Shown: positions 55,117 through 63,858 of the stretch, piece after piece
How the letters are laid out: the number at the start of each line of letters is the position of its first letter
How positions within the stretch are numbered: position 1 is the first letter of the stretch
DNA from: Novosphingobium sp. ST904
Lineage (GTDB): Bacteria; Pseudomonadota; Alphaproteobacteria; Sphingomonadales; Sphingomonadaceae
DNA length: 64,000 nucleotides
Reading direction: 5' to 3'
Assembly (NCBI RefSeq): GCF_001298105.1
Contig: NZ_LGJH01000135.1
Coordinates: 1 to 64,000 of the forward strand
Position numbers and translations under genes: made by a program
The notes under the pieces: model-generated
The model's database searches: none
What the model was told of the DNA's origin: nothing
The model's input: only the letters and a program-made list of their open reading frames with translations

Positions 55117-56934
55117 ATGGGCCGCCTTGCTGCATCGCTGCGATCGCGCCGCCTGCGCCCTTTGCGGGAACTGCGCGGCGATCAAGGCGGCGTGATCGGG
55201 CCTATGGTGGCGGTTCTGGGCGTGTCGCTGGTTGGCGCGGCGGGGCTCGCGCTGGATGTGGGGCTCTATTATCTCGGCAACCGGGACCTACGCGCCGCTA
55301 CCGAGGCGGCAGCGCTGGCGGCTGCGATGAACCCGCTTCAGGCCGAAAGCCGTGCGCGGGACTATCTCGTTCGCAACGGTTACGATGCGTCGGTTCTCAA
55401 GTCCGTGCAACTGGGCCGTTATTGCGCGGATTCCGGCCTGTCGAGCGAGCAGCGTTTCGATGCCACGATGGCCCGCTGCCCCGGAAACGGTCTTGCCAAT
55501 GCCGTTCGTGTGACCACCGGAAAATCCGCCCGCCGCTATCTCACCGGGGTTCTGGGCGATGCCAGCCCCATACCCGACCTGGGAGCTACCGCTTCGGCGG
55601 CACGGGTGGACGAGGCGGGCGTCGGGATCACCTCAGGTCTTCTCACCGTCACCAATTCCCTGGTCAATCTCGTCAACGACCTGCTCGGCGCGTTGCTCGG
55701 CATCAAGCTTCGCCTTTCGACCGCCGATATCGAAGGCATGATGAACGGCGATGTCGATGCCGGGCTGTTCTTCGATGCCCTCGCCCGGAACGCCAATTTC
55801 ACCGGCACTTACGGTCAGCTCGTGCAAGGCAGCTACGGACTGAAGGACGTGGCCAATGCCGCCGCCAGCGCTACGACCAATCCCGCGACCAAGGCCGGGC
55901 TGACAGCCTTCGCCTCGCAAGTGACCAATGGCTACCAGGTTCCGATGGCAGGGTTGTTCGGTCTCGGCGTGTGGAAGAACATGCCGGTGGGCGAGGCCGA
56001 CGTGAAGCCGGCGCTGCGTGCCGGGATGAATGCCTACCAGCTCATCTCGTTCGCCGCGCAGGCAGGCCCCGGGGCCATCGATCTTTCCGATACCGTGAGC
56101 CTGCTGGTGCCGGGCAGCACGGTCAGGGTCGGGGCGGTGGCGTCCGGACCGATGGACCGCCCCCGTTTTTCCTTCGGACCTGCCGGAGAGACCGTTGCCG
56201 GAACCTCGATGCTGCGGCTGCAGGTGCTGATCGAACTGGTCAACCTGAAGCTGCCCGTGGTCAAGGACCTGCTCTCGGCGGAGATTCCCGTCATTCTGGA
56301 TGTGGCGGCGGCGCGGGCCGAAGTCGCGTCGATCAACTGCGCGGGCAGTACGGAGCAGAAGGTCGACACCCGGGTGACGGTCAATGCGACGAGCGGTCTG
56401 GTCAATGCCTATATCGGCACTGCGCCGACCAATGCGATGACGAAGCCTATCCCGTCGCTGACCGCGGCCGACATCAAGCAGGCCAGTATCATCAGCTCAT
56501 CGTTGCTGGGCATCCCGATCATCGATGTAAAGGCGCGCGCGATCGCGCAGCCGGTGCTCGGCAACAGCGCCGCGCTGGTGTTCGGACCCGGCGGGCAAGG
56601 CACTATCGGCACGCCGGCAGCACCGGGGCGCTCCGCGTCGATCGGCAACGGATCGCAGGTCGGCCCGCTCCTGACTTCGCTCGTCAGCAGCATTTCGGCA
56701 CCGGACGGCCTGCAGGTCAACCTTCTGGGCCTTTGCATTCCGCTTGTTTGCGAGGCGAACACCGCGGCGGTGCGGTCCGCGCTTCTCAGCGCCATCGTGA
56801 CCCCGGTCAGCGCACTGGTCGGCGGGACGGTCGATCCGCTGCTCGACAATCTGTTGGCGGCGCTGGGGATCCAGCTCGGTCACGCAACAGTATGGGTAAC
56901 AGGTGCGCGCTGCGGCGTGCCCGTATTGATCTAG
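55117..56934 (+). CDS. tadG: Tad pilus pseudopilin-like protein TadG
   Basis: 605 residues. N-terminal Tad_N segment with a membrane helix (DQGGVIGPMVAVLGVSLVGA, AGLALDVGLYYLGNRDLRAA) typical of TadG. The large periplasmic part carries no von Willebrand domain that I can see; it is unusually rich in Ala/Val and Leu, with LVNLVNDLLGALLGIKLRLS and Cys pairs near the C-terminus. GGGAG eight bases upstream supports ATG 55117 over GTG 55111. Assignment is by N-terminal type and operon position. Confidence 0.85.
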   Translation: MGRLAASLRSRRLRPLRELRGDQGGVIGPMVAVLGVSLVGAAGLALDVGLYYLGNRDLRAATEAAALAAAMNPLQAESRARDYLVRNGYDASVLKSVQLGRYCADSGLSSEQRFDATMARCPGNGLANAVRVTTGKSARRYLTGVLGDASPIPDLGATASAARVDEAGVGITSGLLTVTNSLVNLVNDLLGALLGIKLRLSTADIEGMMNGDVDAGLFFDALARNANFTGTYGQLVQGSYGLKDVANAAASATTNPATKAGLTAFASQVTNGYQVPMAGLFGLGVWKNMPVGEADVKPALRAGMNAYQLISFAAQAGPGAIDLSDTVSLLVPGSTVRVGAVASGPMDRPRFSFGPAGETVAGTSMLRLQVLIELVNLKLPVVKDLLSAEIPVILDVAAARAEVASINCAGSTEQKVDTRVTVNATSGLVNAYIGTAPTNAMTKPIPSLTAADIKQASIISSSLLGIPIIDVKARAIAQPVLGNSAALVFGPGGQGTIGTPAAPGRSASIGNGSQVGPLLTSLVSSISAPDGLQVNLLGLCIPLVCEANTAAVRSALLSAIVTPVSALVGGTVDPLLDNLLAALGIQLGHATVWVTGARCGVPVLI

Positions 56935-57008
56935 ATTTCTTAAGACCGGAGCCGGATACCTCCACCGGTTACGGAATTTTAATCGGAGGAAATGGGGAGT
57001 ATTGAGCC
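56935..57008 (+). promoter_or_regulatory. Leader between tadG and flp
   Basis: This 74-base gap is the largest in the Tad operon. It contains an imperfect hairpin around ACCGG...CCGGT, an AT-rich stretch (GGAATTTTAATCGG) and two G-rich ribosome-site candidates (GGAGG, GGGGAG). It may carry extra flp expression signals, such as processing or an internal promoter. Confidence 0.4.
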
Positions 57009-57182
57009 ATGAAAACCATTCGTAAGCTTTTTGCGCGTCTGATCGCTGATGAACGCGGCCTTACGGCTGTTGAATATGCAGTGTTGGGAGCAATTGTGGT
57101 GGGGGCCATCAGTTCTATCGGAACTGCATTCGGAAGCGGCCTTACCGGCGCCTTCCAGACGATGATCGACAATTTCTCCTGA
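57009..57182 (+). CDS. flp: Flp/Fap-type major pilin
   Basis: 57 residues, normal for Flp. The prepilin leader ends in DERG, cleaved before LTAVEYAVLGAIVVGAISSI; Glu5 and Tyr6 of the mature pilin are conserved (E-Y motif). The hydrophobic helix is followed by GTAFGSGLTGAFQTMIDNFS. It would be processed by the A24 peptidase and assembled by CpaF/TadB/TadC. It sits near the end of the operon, not at its head as is more usual, behind its own 74-base leader. Confidence 0.95.
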   Translation: MKTIRKLFARLIADERGLTAVEYAVLGAIVVGAISSIGTAFGSGLTGAFQTMIDNFS

Positions 57183-57196
57183 CAAGGATGATGCGC

Positions 57197-57628
57197 ATGT
57201 CAGCTGATCCGATCCGTCGACTGCTGAAATGCGACAGGGGCATGGCAGCGCTGGAGTTCGTTTTCCTCGCTCCGGCGCTGCTCGCCCTGGTTTTCGGGAT
57301 ATTCGTCTATTCGATCTACTTCAGTGCTCTCATCGGGGTGCGTCATGCCGCAGCCGAAGGCGCCCGCGCCGCGGTTGCGGGATTGTCGACTCAGGAACGT
57401 GTATCGATTGCAGAGACACGGGCCAAAGAAGTGATCGACGGCTACGGGAAAATTCTTGGCGGAGGTTCGTCGCCGGTGATCACGGCGGCATCGGATGGTA
57501 CCGGCGTGTTCAAGGTAAAGGTCAGCTATGACATGGCTGCCAGTCCCATCATGAAGTATGGGAATTTCATCCCATTGCCATCATCCAATCTGGAGGCAAG
57601 CGTGATCGTGACGAACGGGGGATACTGA
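57197..57628 (+). CDS. tadE: Tad pilus pseudopilin TadE
   Basis: 143 residues from ATG 57197 (AAGGA eight bases upstream); two earlier ATGs (57188, 57191) are too close to it. Pseudopilin leader ending CDRG, cleaved before MAALEFVFLAPALLALVFGI, with Glu5 present (ALEF). The rest is a small periplasmic domain ending ASVIVTNGGY. TadE is a minor pilin of the Flp system, and it requires prepilin peptidase. Confidence 0.9.
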   Translation: MSADPIRRLLKCDRGMAALEFVFLAPALLALVFGIFVYSIYFSALIGVRHAAAEGARAAVAGLSTQERVSIAETRAKEVIDGYGKILGGGSSPVITAASDGTGVFKVKVSYDMAASPIMKYGNFIPLPSSNLEASVIVTNGGY

Positions 57629-58090
57629 ATGGGCGGGATGGGATACTTCAATATAGCAGTATTGATATTGCTGCTTCTGCCGGCGGTAGTCCTGCCGTGG
57701 GAAGGGCGAAAGCCTTCCGATCTGCTTTATGTGGCGATTGCGCTGGGCGGCCTGGCCTTCGCGGGCGCTCGGGGCGGCCTGCCGGCGGTCGGCTGGTCGG
57801 TTGCCGCCGGATTGGGGTGCCTGCTGCTGGTAACCGCGGGCGTGGCTGCGCTGCGCACCGGAATGCAGCTCCAGATCCTGACCGGCGGCCAGATCAAGCT
57901 GCTGGCGGCGGGGGCAACCTGGCTGGGCGTCGAGGGGGCGCTTTTCGTGATTGCGATCACGGCGCTGACCCTGCTGGCTCTGGCAGCAGTCCAACAGTTC
58001 CGGACCGTCGCTCGACGGCCTGATTCGGCGGCCATCATGGCCATCGCCATCTTCTGCGTCGGACTTCAGCAAGTCCTGCCCGGCACCTAG
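57629..58090 (+). CDS. Prepilin-peptidase-like membrane protein lacking both catalytic aspartates
   Basis: 153 residues with about five membrane helices. The pattern follows A24 peptidases: after helix one comes LPWEGRKPSDLLYVAIALGG where DLxxRRIPNxLxxAxxxxG is expected. After helix three or four comes ILTGGQIKLLAAGATWLG where GGGDxKLLAAxxxWLG is expected. Both aspartates are gone (the first region has no aligned Asp and GGGD reads TGGQ). I therefore call it a pseudoenzyme paralogue of CpaA. It is the last gene of the Tad operon, starting just after the tadE stop with GGGGGA upstream. It might hold or position prepilins, or modulate the active peptidase at 36,595. Confidence 0.68.
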   Translation: MGGMGYFNIAVLILLLLPAVVLPWEGRKPSDLLYVAIALGGLAFAGARGGLPAVGWSVAAGLGCLLLVTAGVAALRTGMQLQILTGGQIKLLAAGATWLGVEGALFVIAITALTLLALAAVQQFRTVARRPDSAAIMAIAIFCVGLQQVLPGT

Positions 58091-58113
58091 CGGCCCGCTC
58101 AGACGAGGTTATT

Positions 58114-59130
58114 TTGCACATGAACGTGATGACACCGACCTGGCGAACGCGACTTGGGGCCATTCTCAATCCGGGACCGGCCAGCGCGGAAAATGAGAGC
58201 GAATATCCGGTGCACGACGATACGCCGCCCGAGCCGGTCCTTATCGTGGATGACGACGAGGACTTCGGCAGCGAGTGTGCGTTCAGCCTCCAGCTCATGG
58301 GGTATGAGCCGGTTGTCGCAACAAGTGCAGAAGAGGCGATGGAGCTGTTCGAGGAGCACGAGATCTCGATCGGGATCGTCGATTACAATATGCCCGGACA
58401 GGATGGCATCGCGCTGATCCACGCGCTTTCGCAAAGCGCCGAGATGCGGGGGCGGCGGCTCCAGTTCATCATGGCCACAGGCTATGCCAGCAAGGATGTC
58501 GCCATCGACGCGATGCGGGCTTCCGCTGTCGACTTCCTGGAAAAGCCGGTCAACCAGTCGGATCTCCGCAAGGCGTTGCAGCGTATCAAGGGATTGCGCC
58601 AGACGCCGGAGGCGAGAGGCTCGCTGCTGGGAAAGATTTCCAGCCTGAGCACCGAACTTCAGCGCCTTGCGATCCTGATGGATGACCCGGACGCTTCCGC
58701 GCGGCGGGCCGATGTAGCTCCTTCAGATGAGATCAAGGCGCCGGTCGCCGGGGTTAATGCGCCCGCTTCCGAAACCGGGCAGTTGACGGATTACATCCGG
58801 GAACTGCTGCGCAAGGAAATGAAACGCAGGGAGATCGGCGGCGGCGAACTGTTCGGGGATCCAGCCTGGGAAATGTTGCTCGATCTTCTGCTGGCCAAGA
58901 TCGAAGGCCGGCGCGTTTCGGTATCGAGCGCCTGCATCGCCTCCGGCGCACCGATGAGCACGGCGCTGCGGCTGGTGCGGCGACTGGTTGGGGAAGGTGT
59001 GCTCTGTCGATTGCCAGATGAGCAGGATCGTCGTCGTCACTTCCTGATCATCAATCCCAAGTTCGAACTGCCCCTGCTGGATTATCTTACCGAACAGCTT
59101 CGCCAGCGGTCGGCTGCTTCCACCCGGTAG
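58114..59130 (+). CDS. Response regulator with C-terminal winged helix
   Basis: 338 residues. The receiver domain (residues ~40-160) has VLIVDDDEDFGSE, phosphoacceptor Asp90 in GIVDYNMPGQDG, and Lys in FLEKPVNQSD. A ~70-residue linker follows, then a MarR-type winged helix (FGDPAWEMLLDLLLAKIEGR, VSVSSACIASGAPMSTALRL, DEQDRRRHFLII). TTG 58114 has GAGGT four bases upstream; ATG 58120 is the alternative. It lies just after the Tad operon and before a diguanylate cyclase. It may regulate the operon, by position only. Confidence 0.85.
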   Translation: MHMNVMTPTWRTRLGAILNPGPASAENESEYPVHDDTPPEPVLIVDDDEDFGSECAFSLQLMGYEPVVATSAEEAMELFEEHEISIGIVDYNMPGQDGIALIHALSQSAEMRGRRLQFIMATGYASKDVAIDAMRASAVDFLEKPVNQSDLRKALQRIKGLRQTPEARGSLLGKISSLSTELQRLAILMDDPDASARRADVAPSDEIKAPVAGVNAPASETGQLTDYIRELLRKEMKRREIGGGELFGDPAWEMLLDLLLAKIEGRRVSVSSACIASGAPMSTALRLVRRLVGEGVLCRLPDEQDRRRHFLIINPKFELPLLDYLTEQLRQRSAASTR

Positions 59131-59227
59131 CAGGGCGCGGGCTGACTCGAAAATTCGGCGATCAGGAACGCTTTGTTTACCAACAATCGTTAGCAAAGCC
59201 GCCGTTCCGACCTACGTGAATGGCCTG

Positions 59228-60463
59228 ATGACTACCGACCCGCGGACAATGTTGTTCATGTCAAATGCGATCGCCTTCGTGGCGTCCGCATTCCTTATGC
59301 TGGAATGGCATCTCTTGCGGGAGCGGTCGCTGGCATATTGGAGCGCCGGTTTCGGCGCGATCGTGGCGGGCTGCACGATCACGCCGCTGCGGGAGCAGGG
59401 GTTCTTCATTGCGGGCATCTGGGTGGCCAATGGCCTCCTGGTGGTGGCGCATATCGCGTTTCTCTTCGGTACTTCCGCCTTCGCCGGAAAGCGTCCGCCC
59501 AAGGCATGGACATGTGTGCTGATCGCCTGGTTGGCGATGCTGGCCGTGCCTGAGGGGCCCGCGCGAACGCAGGTCCTGGCGCTGACCAATTCGCTGATCG
59601 TTGCGTTGCTCTCGCTCAAATGTGCGGATCTGTTGGGCGGGCTGCGCAAACGGCGAGACCCCGATACCACGGTGCTGGCCTTCGCCTTTCTCGGGCATGG
59701 GGCATTCTATCTCTTCAAGGCTTTCGCGGTGTTTCTGCCTGGGGCCTTCATCAACCTCACGCATTACAGCGGCCTGATGATTTCGGTTTCGCTGTTCGAA
59801 GGGATCATGATGGAAGTGGCCCTTGCGCTGTCCATTGTCGGCACGCTGCGTCGGCGCCGCGAACAGAGCATCGTGAAACTGGCCGAGCACGACCCGCTGA
59901 CGGGGCTGCTCAACCGCCGTGGCTTCGAAGCGCGCGCGAATGCCCTGCTGCGTGCGGAAGCCGGCCAAGGGGCCTTGCTGCTGCTCGATATCGACCATTT
60001 CAAGTCGATCAACGATGGCTACGGACATCCTGAAGGGGATCGTCTGCTGATCGCCTTGGGTGTGTTCCTCAACTCGGCCCTGCCCGAAAATGCGGTCTAT
60101 GCCCGGCTTGGTGGAGACGAGTTCGCCGTTTTGCTACCCGGTACCAGCGCCTTGTCGGCGCTGACGCTGGGCAAGACTCTTTGTCAGGGCTTCGCCAGGA
60201 TCGGAGCGCGGGGGAACGGCGGCACGCTAAGCATCGGCTGCGCGACATATTCGGAAGGCTCGCTTGCGCTGGAAGAACTGCAGGCGATTGCCGACAGGGC
60301 GCTTTACGACGCCAAGCGACAGGGCAGGAACCGTTCAAGTCATCGCGATGCGACGCCTGCGGATACGGCCTTGTCCAGCATTCCAGCGCTGCATGAGGCG
60401 CACGTTCCCGCGACTTCGGCCGACGTGCTTTCGATCGCGGCCGCGTCGCCGACCCGCGCCTGA
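59228..60463 (+). CDS. Membrane-anchored diguanylate cyclase (GGDEF)
   Basis: 411 residues. Seven or so membrane helices in the first ~210 residues, a short coiled linker (LRRRREQSIVKLAEHDPLTG), then a complete GGDEF domain (LLNRRGFEAR, LLLLDIDHFKSINDGYGHPE, YARLGGDEFAVLLP, LSIGCATYSEG). The active-site GGDEF is intact, so it should make c-di-GMP. The start is uncertain (ATG 59228 or GTG 59216; neither has a good ribosome site). A weak hairpin (GCCGGT-TATCC-ACCGGC) follows at 60,476-60,492. Confidence 0.88.
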   Translation: MTTDPRTMLFMSNAIAFVASAFLMLEWHLLRERSLAYWSAGFGAIVAGCTITPLREQGFFIAGIWVANGLLVVAHIAFLFGTSAFAGKRPPKAWTCVLIAWLAMLAVPEGPARTQVLALTNSLIVALLSLKCADLLGGLRKRRDPDTTVLAFAFLGHGAFYLFKAFAVFLPGAFINLTHYSGLMISVSLFEGIMMEVALALSIVGTLRRRREQSIVKLAEHDPLTGLLNRRGFEARANALLRAEAGQGALLLLDIDHFKSINDGYGHPEGDRLLIALGVFLNSALPENAVYARLGGDEFAVLLPGTSALSALTLGKTLCQGFARIGARGNGGTLSIGCATYSEGSLALEELQAIADRALYDAKRQGRNRSSHRDATPADTALSSIPALHEAHVPATSADVLSIAAASPTRA

Positions 60464-60607
60464 GGAAGCGTTAGGGCCGGTTATCCACCGGCGCGAAACC
60501 GCAGGCGCGAATCCCCGCCGTAAATCGAGGCATCCCGCTTGAGAAACCTTTACCAAAACAATACCTAATCAAGGTAAGTGATACAGTTTGGACCGGGGGG
60601 GACAAAT

Positions 60608-61009
60608 TTGCGATCGACCAGGGTATTCAGCGGAAGACAGGAACTGCATGGCGCGGCTGCGCCGGGAGCCTTGGACAAACAGGCGTTCCGGCTGCGTGAT
60701 CTCGTGCCGGCGGCGGTTCTCCTCGCTTCCGGGCTGACCGCCCTGCTGGTGGCTTCGGTCTGGAGCGATGCCGCCGATGGCAAGTACATCGTCGTGGCCC
60801 CGACCGACTGGTCGTTGTCGCGAACGATCGGTCTTGTCCGGTCGGCTGACGGCCGGCTTCTCCAGCGAGCCAGGATTCCCAACGTCATCTTCGCTTCGTC
60901 CGCCTCGCCGGACTTCGCGTCTCACCTGCGCGCTGCCGGCGCCTGGCTCGTGGAGCCGGCGCCCCTGCCGCCGGGGTGTTCCATTTCCGAAGAAGGTTCC
61001 GTGCCGTGA
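60608..61009 (+). CDS. Small membrane-anchored protein upstream of the hybrid kinase
   Basis: 133 residues from TTG 60608, which has GGGGGGG seven bases upstream; GTG 60578 is possible. One membrane helix (LVPAAVLLASGLTALLVASV) near residue 40, then an ~80-residue periplasmic part (DGKYIVVAPTDWSLSRTIGL...). Its stop overlaps the kinase start (GTGA), so the two are translationally coupled. It could be a periplasmic sensor or ligand-binding partner of the kinase, whose own N-terminus is almost entirely membrane helices. I do not recognise the family. Confidence 0.75.
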   Translation: MRSTRVFSGRQELHGAAAPGALDKQAFRLRDLVPAAVLLASGLTALLVASVWSDAADGKYIVVAPTDWSLSRTIGLVRSADGRLLQRARIPNVIFASSASPDFASHLRAAGAWLVEPAPLPPGCSISEEGSVP

Positions 61010-63858
61010 TCGGTGTTCTCGACAAGTTGCGCAACCAGTTCGGCCGCTTCCTGATACCCCTGTTCTGGGGGCATGTACCGCTCCAGGCCGTGGTTGCACA
61101 CGCGATGGGGCTATCGCCGATCCGGGCGGGGCTTGCCGCCGCCATCGTCGCTCTGGCCTACCATCTTACATGGCGACGCTGCGGTACGGCGCCCGCCACC
61201 CGCTATCTTTCGGCGGTCGCCCTGATGGCGGAACCGGCGATGCTGCTGTTCCTGCTTCGCGGACACCCGTGGCAGATGGACATGCATATGTACTTCTTCG
61301 CCATGCTGGCCCTGACCATCGCCTGGCTGGACCGCGAGACCATCCTCGTGGCGGCGGGGGCGATTGCAGCGCATCATCTGCTATTGCTCTACCTGCTTCC
61401 CTATGCGGTGTTCCCGGCTGCAGGCAATCTGGAGCGGGTCCTGCTTCATGCGTCGATCGTCGCTTTCCAGACTGCCGTGCTGATCTGGCTGAACAAGATG
61501 CTGCTCGCCAGCTTCGACCGGATCGGCCGCATGAGCGAGGAAATCGTCGCCAAGAACGCCGCGCTGGAAGCGCGCACGCGCGAGGCCGAGGATGCGACCC
61601 GCGCCAAGAGCATGTTCCTGGCGAACATGAGCCACGAGATACGCACACCCATGAATGCGATCATGGGCTTCTGCCATCTGGTTGGCCGCACGAACCTTGA
61701 CGACCGGCAGCGCGGATATGTCGAGCGGATCAGCGGCGCTGGCGCCTCGTTGCTGAGGCTCATCAACGACATCCTGGACTATTCCAAGAACGAGGCGGGC
61801 AAGCTGACGCTGGAAGCGAGGCCTTTCGATTTGCGCGCGGCGATTGCCGGGCAAGTCCAGCTTCTCACGGTGGAGGCAAGTGCCAAGGGCGTGCAGATCG
61901 TCTCGCAGATCGATCACAAGGTTCCGAGCGCTGTAATCGGAGACGAGTTGCGGTTCTCGCAGGTCGTGCTCAATCTCCTCAGCAACGCCGTGAAGTTTTC
62001 CAACCGGGGCGCGGTGACGATCGCGGTCGATGTGCGTTCGCGGGATTCCTCGCGGCTCACGATCGAGCTTTCGGTTCGGGATCACGGCATCGGTATGTCT
62101 GCGGAGCAGCAGGCGGGCCTGTTCAGCTCGTTTTCCCAGGGGGACAATTCCACCACCCGGCGGTTCGGCGGAACGGGTCTGGGGCTGGCGATCTGCCGCC
62201 AGATCGTGGAGCAGATGGGCGGTGACATCGGCGTGGAGAGCGCGCCGAACCTTGGCAGCACCTTCACCTGCCGGATGGTCTTCGCAGAGCACGCGAACAG
62301 GCGCGCAGATGCGATGCCCGCACCGTATCTGCGCCGGCTTCGCGTTCTGGCGGCGGACGACAACGCAGCCGCGCGTCAGGTCGTGGAGGAGATCTTCAAC
62401 GACTGGCAGATGGACGTCGATCTCGTTTCCTCCGGGGACGAGGCGGTGGCCGCCTTCGCCAGTGCGGCGCAGCAGGGGGCGGCCTATGATCTCGTCCTGC
62501 TCGACTGGAAGATGCCGGGCATGGACGGCATGGAGGCGGTGCGGACTTTGCGGCGCATGCAGCACGGCGCGCCATCGCCGGTGACGCTGATCGTCACTGC
62601 CTATGCGATTGACGAGATGGCGGCCGAAGCCGGAGAGGCGGGGGTCTCGGCTTTCCTCACTAAGCCGATCGACCCGGCGGCTCTGCTGGATACGATCACC
62701 TCGTTGTTCGCCGAGGCGCAACGGGCGCCCGCTCCCAGGCAGACGGAATCGGTGGCGGAAGGCAAGGTCGAGCCGCATTTACGGGGCCTGCGCGTCCTGC
62801 TGGTGGAAGATAACGAGATCAACCGAGAGATCGCGATAGAGTTGCTCACGCACGCCGGCCTGATCGTGGACAGCGCGGAAAACGGCCGGATCGCCTGCGA
62901 AAAGGTCATGGAACACGGCGCTGAATATGCCGCGATTCTGATGGACGTGCAGATGCCGGAAATGGATGGCATCGAGGCAACGACGATCATCCGCGAAACC
63001 TGGACGGCGGACCAGCTGCCTATCATCGCGATCACCGCTCACGCCTTCGAAACCGAACGGGAGCGCTGCCTGTCTGTCGGCATGAACGATCACGTCGCCA
63101 AGCCGGTCGATCCTTCGCAATTGCTCCGTACTCTCAATCGCTGGCTGAAGCCTGCCGTCGGATTGCTCGCGGCGGAGCCCGCGGGGCCCGATGTGCCCCC
63201 CCACTCTCCGGATGCGCTGCCCCGGCAGCTCGGCCCGTTCGATCTCGAAACCGCGCTCAAACGGGTGAATGGCAAGGAGGCCCTGCTGCGCAAGCTGGTC
63301 ATCAGCTTCGCCAATTCCTATGCCCATGCCGAACAGGAACTGCGTGAGCGGATTGCGGCGGGGCAGATCGGCGATGCCCGGCGGCTGGTGCACAGCCTCA
63401 AGGGCGTGGCGGGCTCGCTGGAACTGCGCGCGCTGCAAGCCTGCGCGGCAGAGGTTGAACGTCTGCTCGCACAGGATGCTGTTGCCGAGGCGCAGTCTGC
63501 ACTTGTCGGGCTCGTTCCAGAGCTGAACAGAGCCGTGGCCGCTGCCCGCACACTTTCCACGGAGCCGCCGCCGCCATCATCCTTGGGACTGGTTCTGCCG
63601 GTGGACACCGGCTCCGATCTCGGCACCATCCGCGAGGAACTGCGCGGCTTGCTGCATCGTCGCAGTCTGGGCGCGCGGCATGCCTTCGAAAGGATGGCGC
63701 GGGCGATGGGCCTGTCCGATGCCGAGCGACTGAATCACCCCCTGCATTGCGCACTCCAGAAGCTCGATTACGTCTCGGCTCTCGCCCTGCTGGATGACGT
63801 GCCCATGGAACCTGCGGGAAGCAGCCGGGCGGCCGCATCGGAAGGCATGCCTTCGTGA
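61006..63858 (+). CDS. Hybrid sensor histidine kinase with two receivers and an HPt domain
   Basis: 950 residues, BarA-like layout. Six or so membrane helices in the first ~170 residues; HisKA with His210 in NMSHEIRTPMNAIMGF; ATPase with NLLSNAVKFSN, DHGIGMSAEQQ and GTGLGLAI; first receiver with Asp500 in LLDWKMPGMDG; second receiver with Asp647 in LMDVQMPEMDG; HPt with His796 in LVHSLKGVAGS. A full phosphorelay is thus in one protein. Starts at GTG 61006 over the stop of the small membrane protein, and its stop overlaps the next response regulator (GTGA), which is the natural final acceptor. Confidence 0.94.
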   Translation: MIGVLDKLRNQFGRFLIPLFWGHVPLQAVVAHAMGLSPIRAGLAAAIVALAYHLTWRRCGTAPATRYLSAVALMAEPAMLLFLLRGHPWQMDMHMYFFAMLALTIAWLDRETILVAAGAIAAHHLLLLYLLPYAVFPAAGNLERVLLHASIVAFQTAVLIWLNKMLLASFDRIGRMSEEIVAKNAALEARTREAEDATRAKSMFLANMSHEIRTPMNAIMGFCHLVGRTNLDDRQRGYVERISGAGASLLRLINDILDYSKNEAGKLTLEARPFDLRAAIAGQVQLLTVEASAKGVQIVSQIDHKVPSAVIGDELRFSQVVLNLLSNAVKFSNRGAVTIAVDVRSRDSSRLTIELSVRDHGIGMSAEQQAGLFSSFSQGDNSTTRRFGGTGLGLAICRQIVEQMGGDIGVESAPNLGSTFTCRMVFAEHANRRADAMPAPYLRRLRVLAADDNAAARQVVEEIFNDWQMDVDLVSSGDEAVAAFASAAQQGAAYDLVLLDWKMPGMDGMEAVRTLRRMQHGAPSPVTLIVTAYAIDEMAAEAGEAGVSAFLTKPIDPAALLDTITSLFAEAQRAPAPRQTESVAEGKVEPHLRGLRVLLVEDNEINREIAIELLTHAGLIVDSAENGRIACEKVMEHGAEYAAILMDVQMPEMDGIEATTIIRETWTADQLPIIAITAHAFETERERCLSVGMNDHVAKPVDPSQLLRTLNRWLKPAVGLLAAEPAGPDVPPHSPDALPRQLGPFDLETALKRVNGKEALLRKLVISFANSYAHAEQELRERIAAGQIGDARRLVHSLKGVAGSLELRALQACAAEVERLLAQDAVAEAQSALVGLVPELNRAVAAARTLSTEPPPPSSLGLVLPVDTGSDLGTIREELRGLLHRRSLGARHAFERMARAMGLSDAERLNHPLHCALQKLDYVSALALLDDVPMEPAGSSRAAASEGMPS

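Noticed and set aside
54006..57005. A ~1000-codon open frame across tadC end, tadD and tadG
   Set aside because: Only 54,393 to about 55,100 is protein-like (TadD). The rest is Arg/Gly-rich shadow of tadG.
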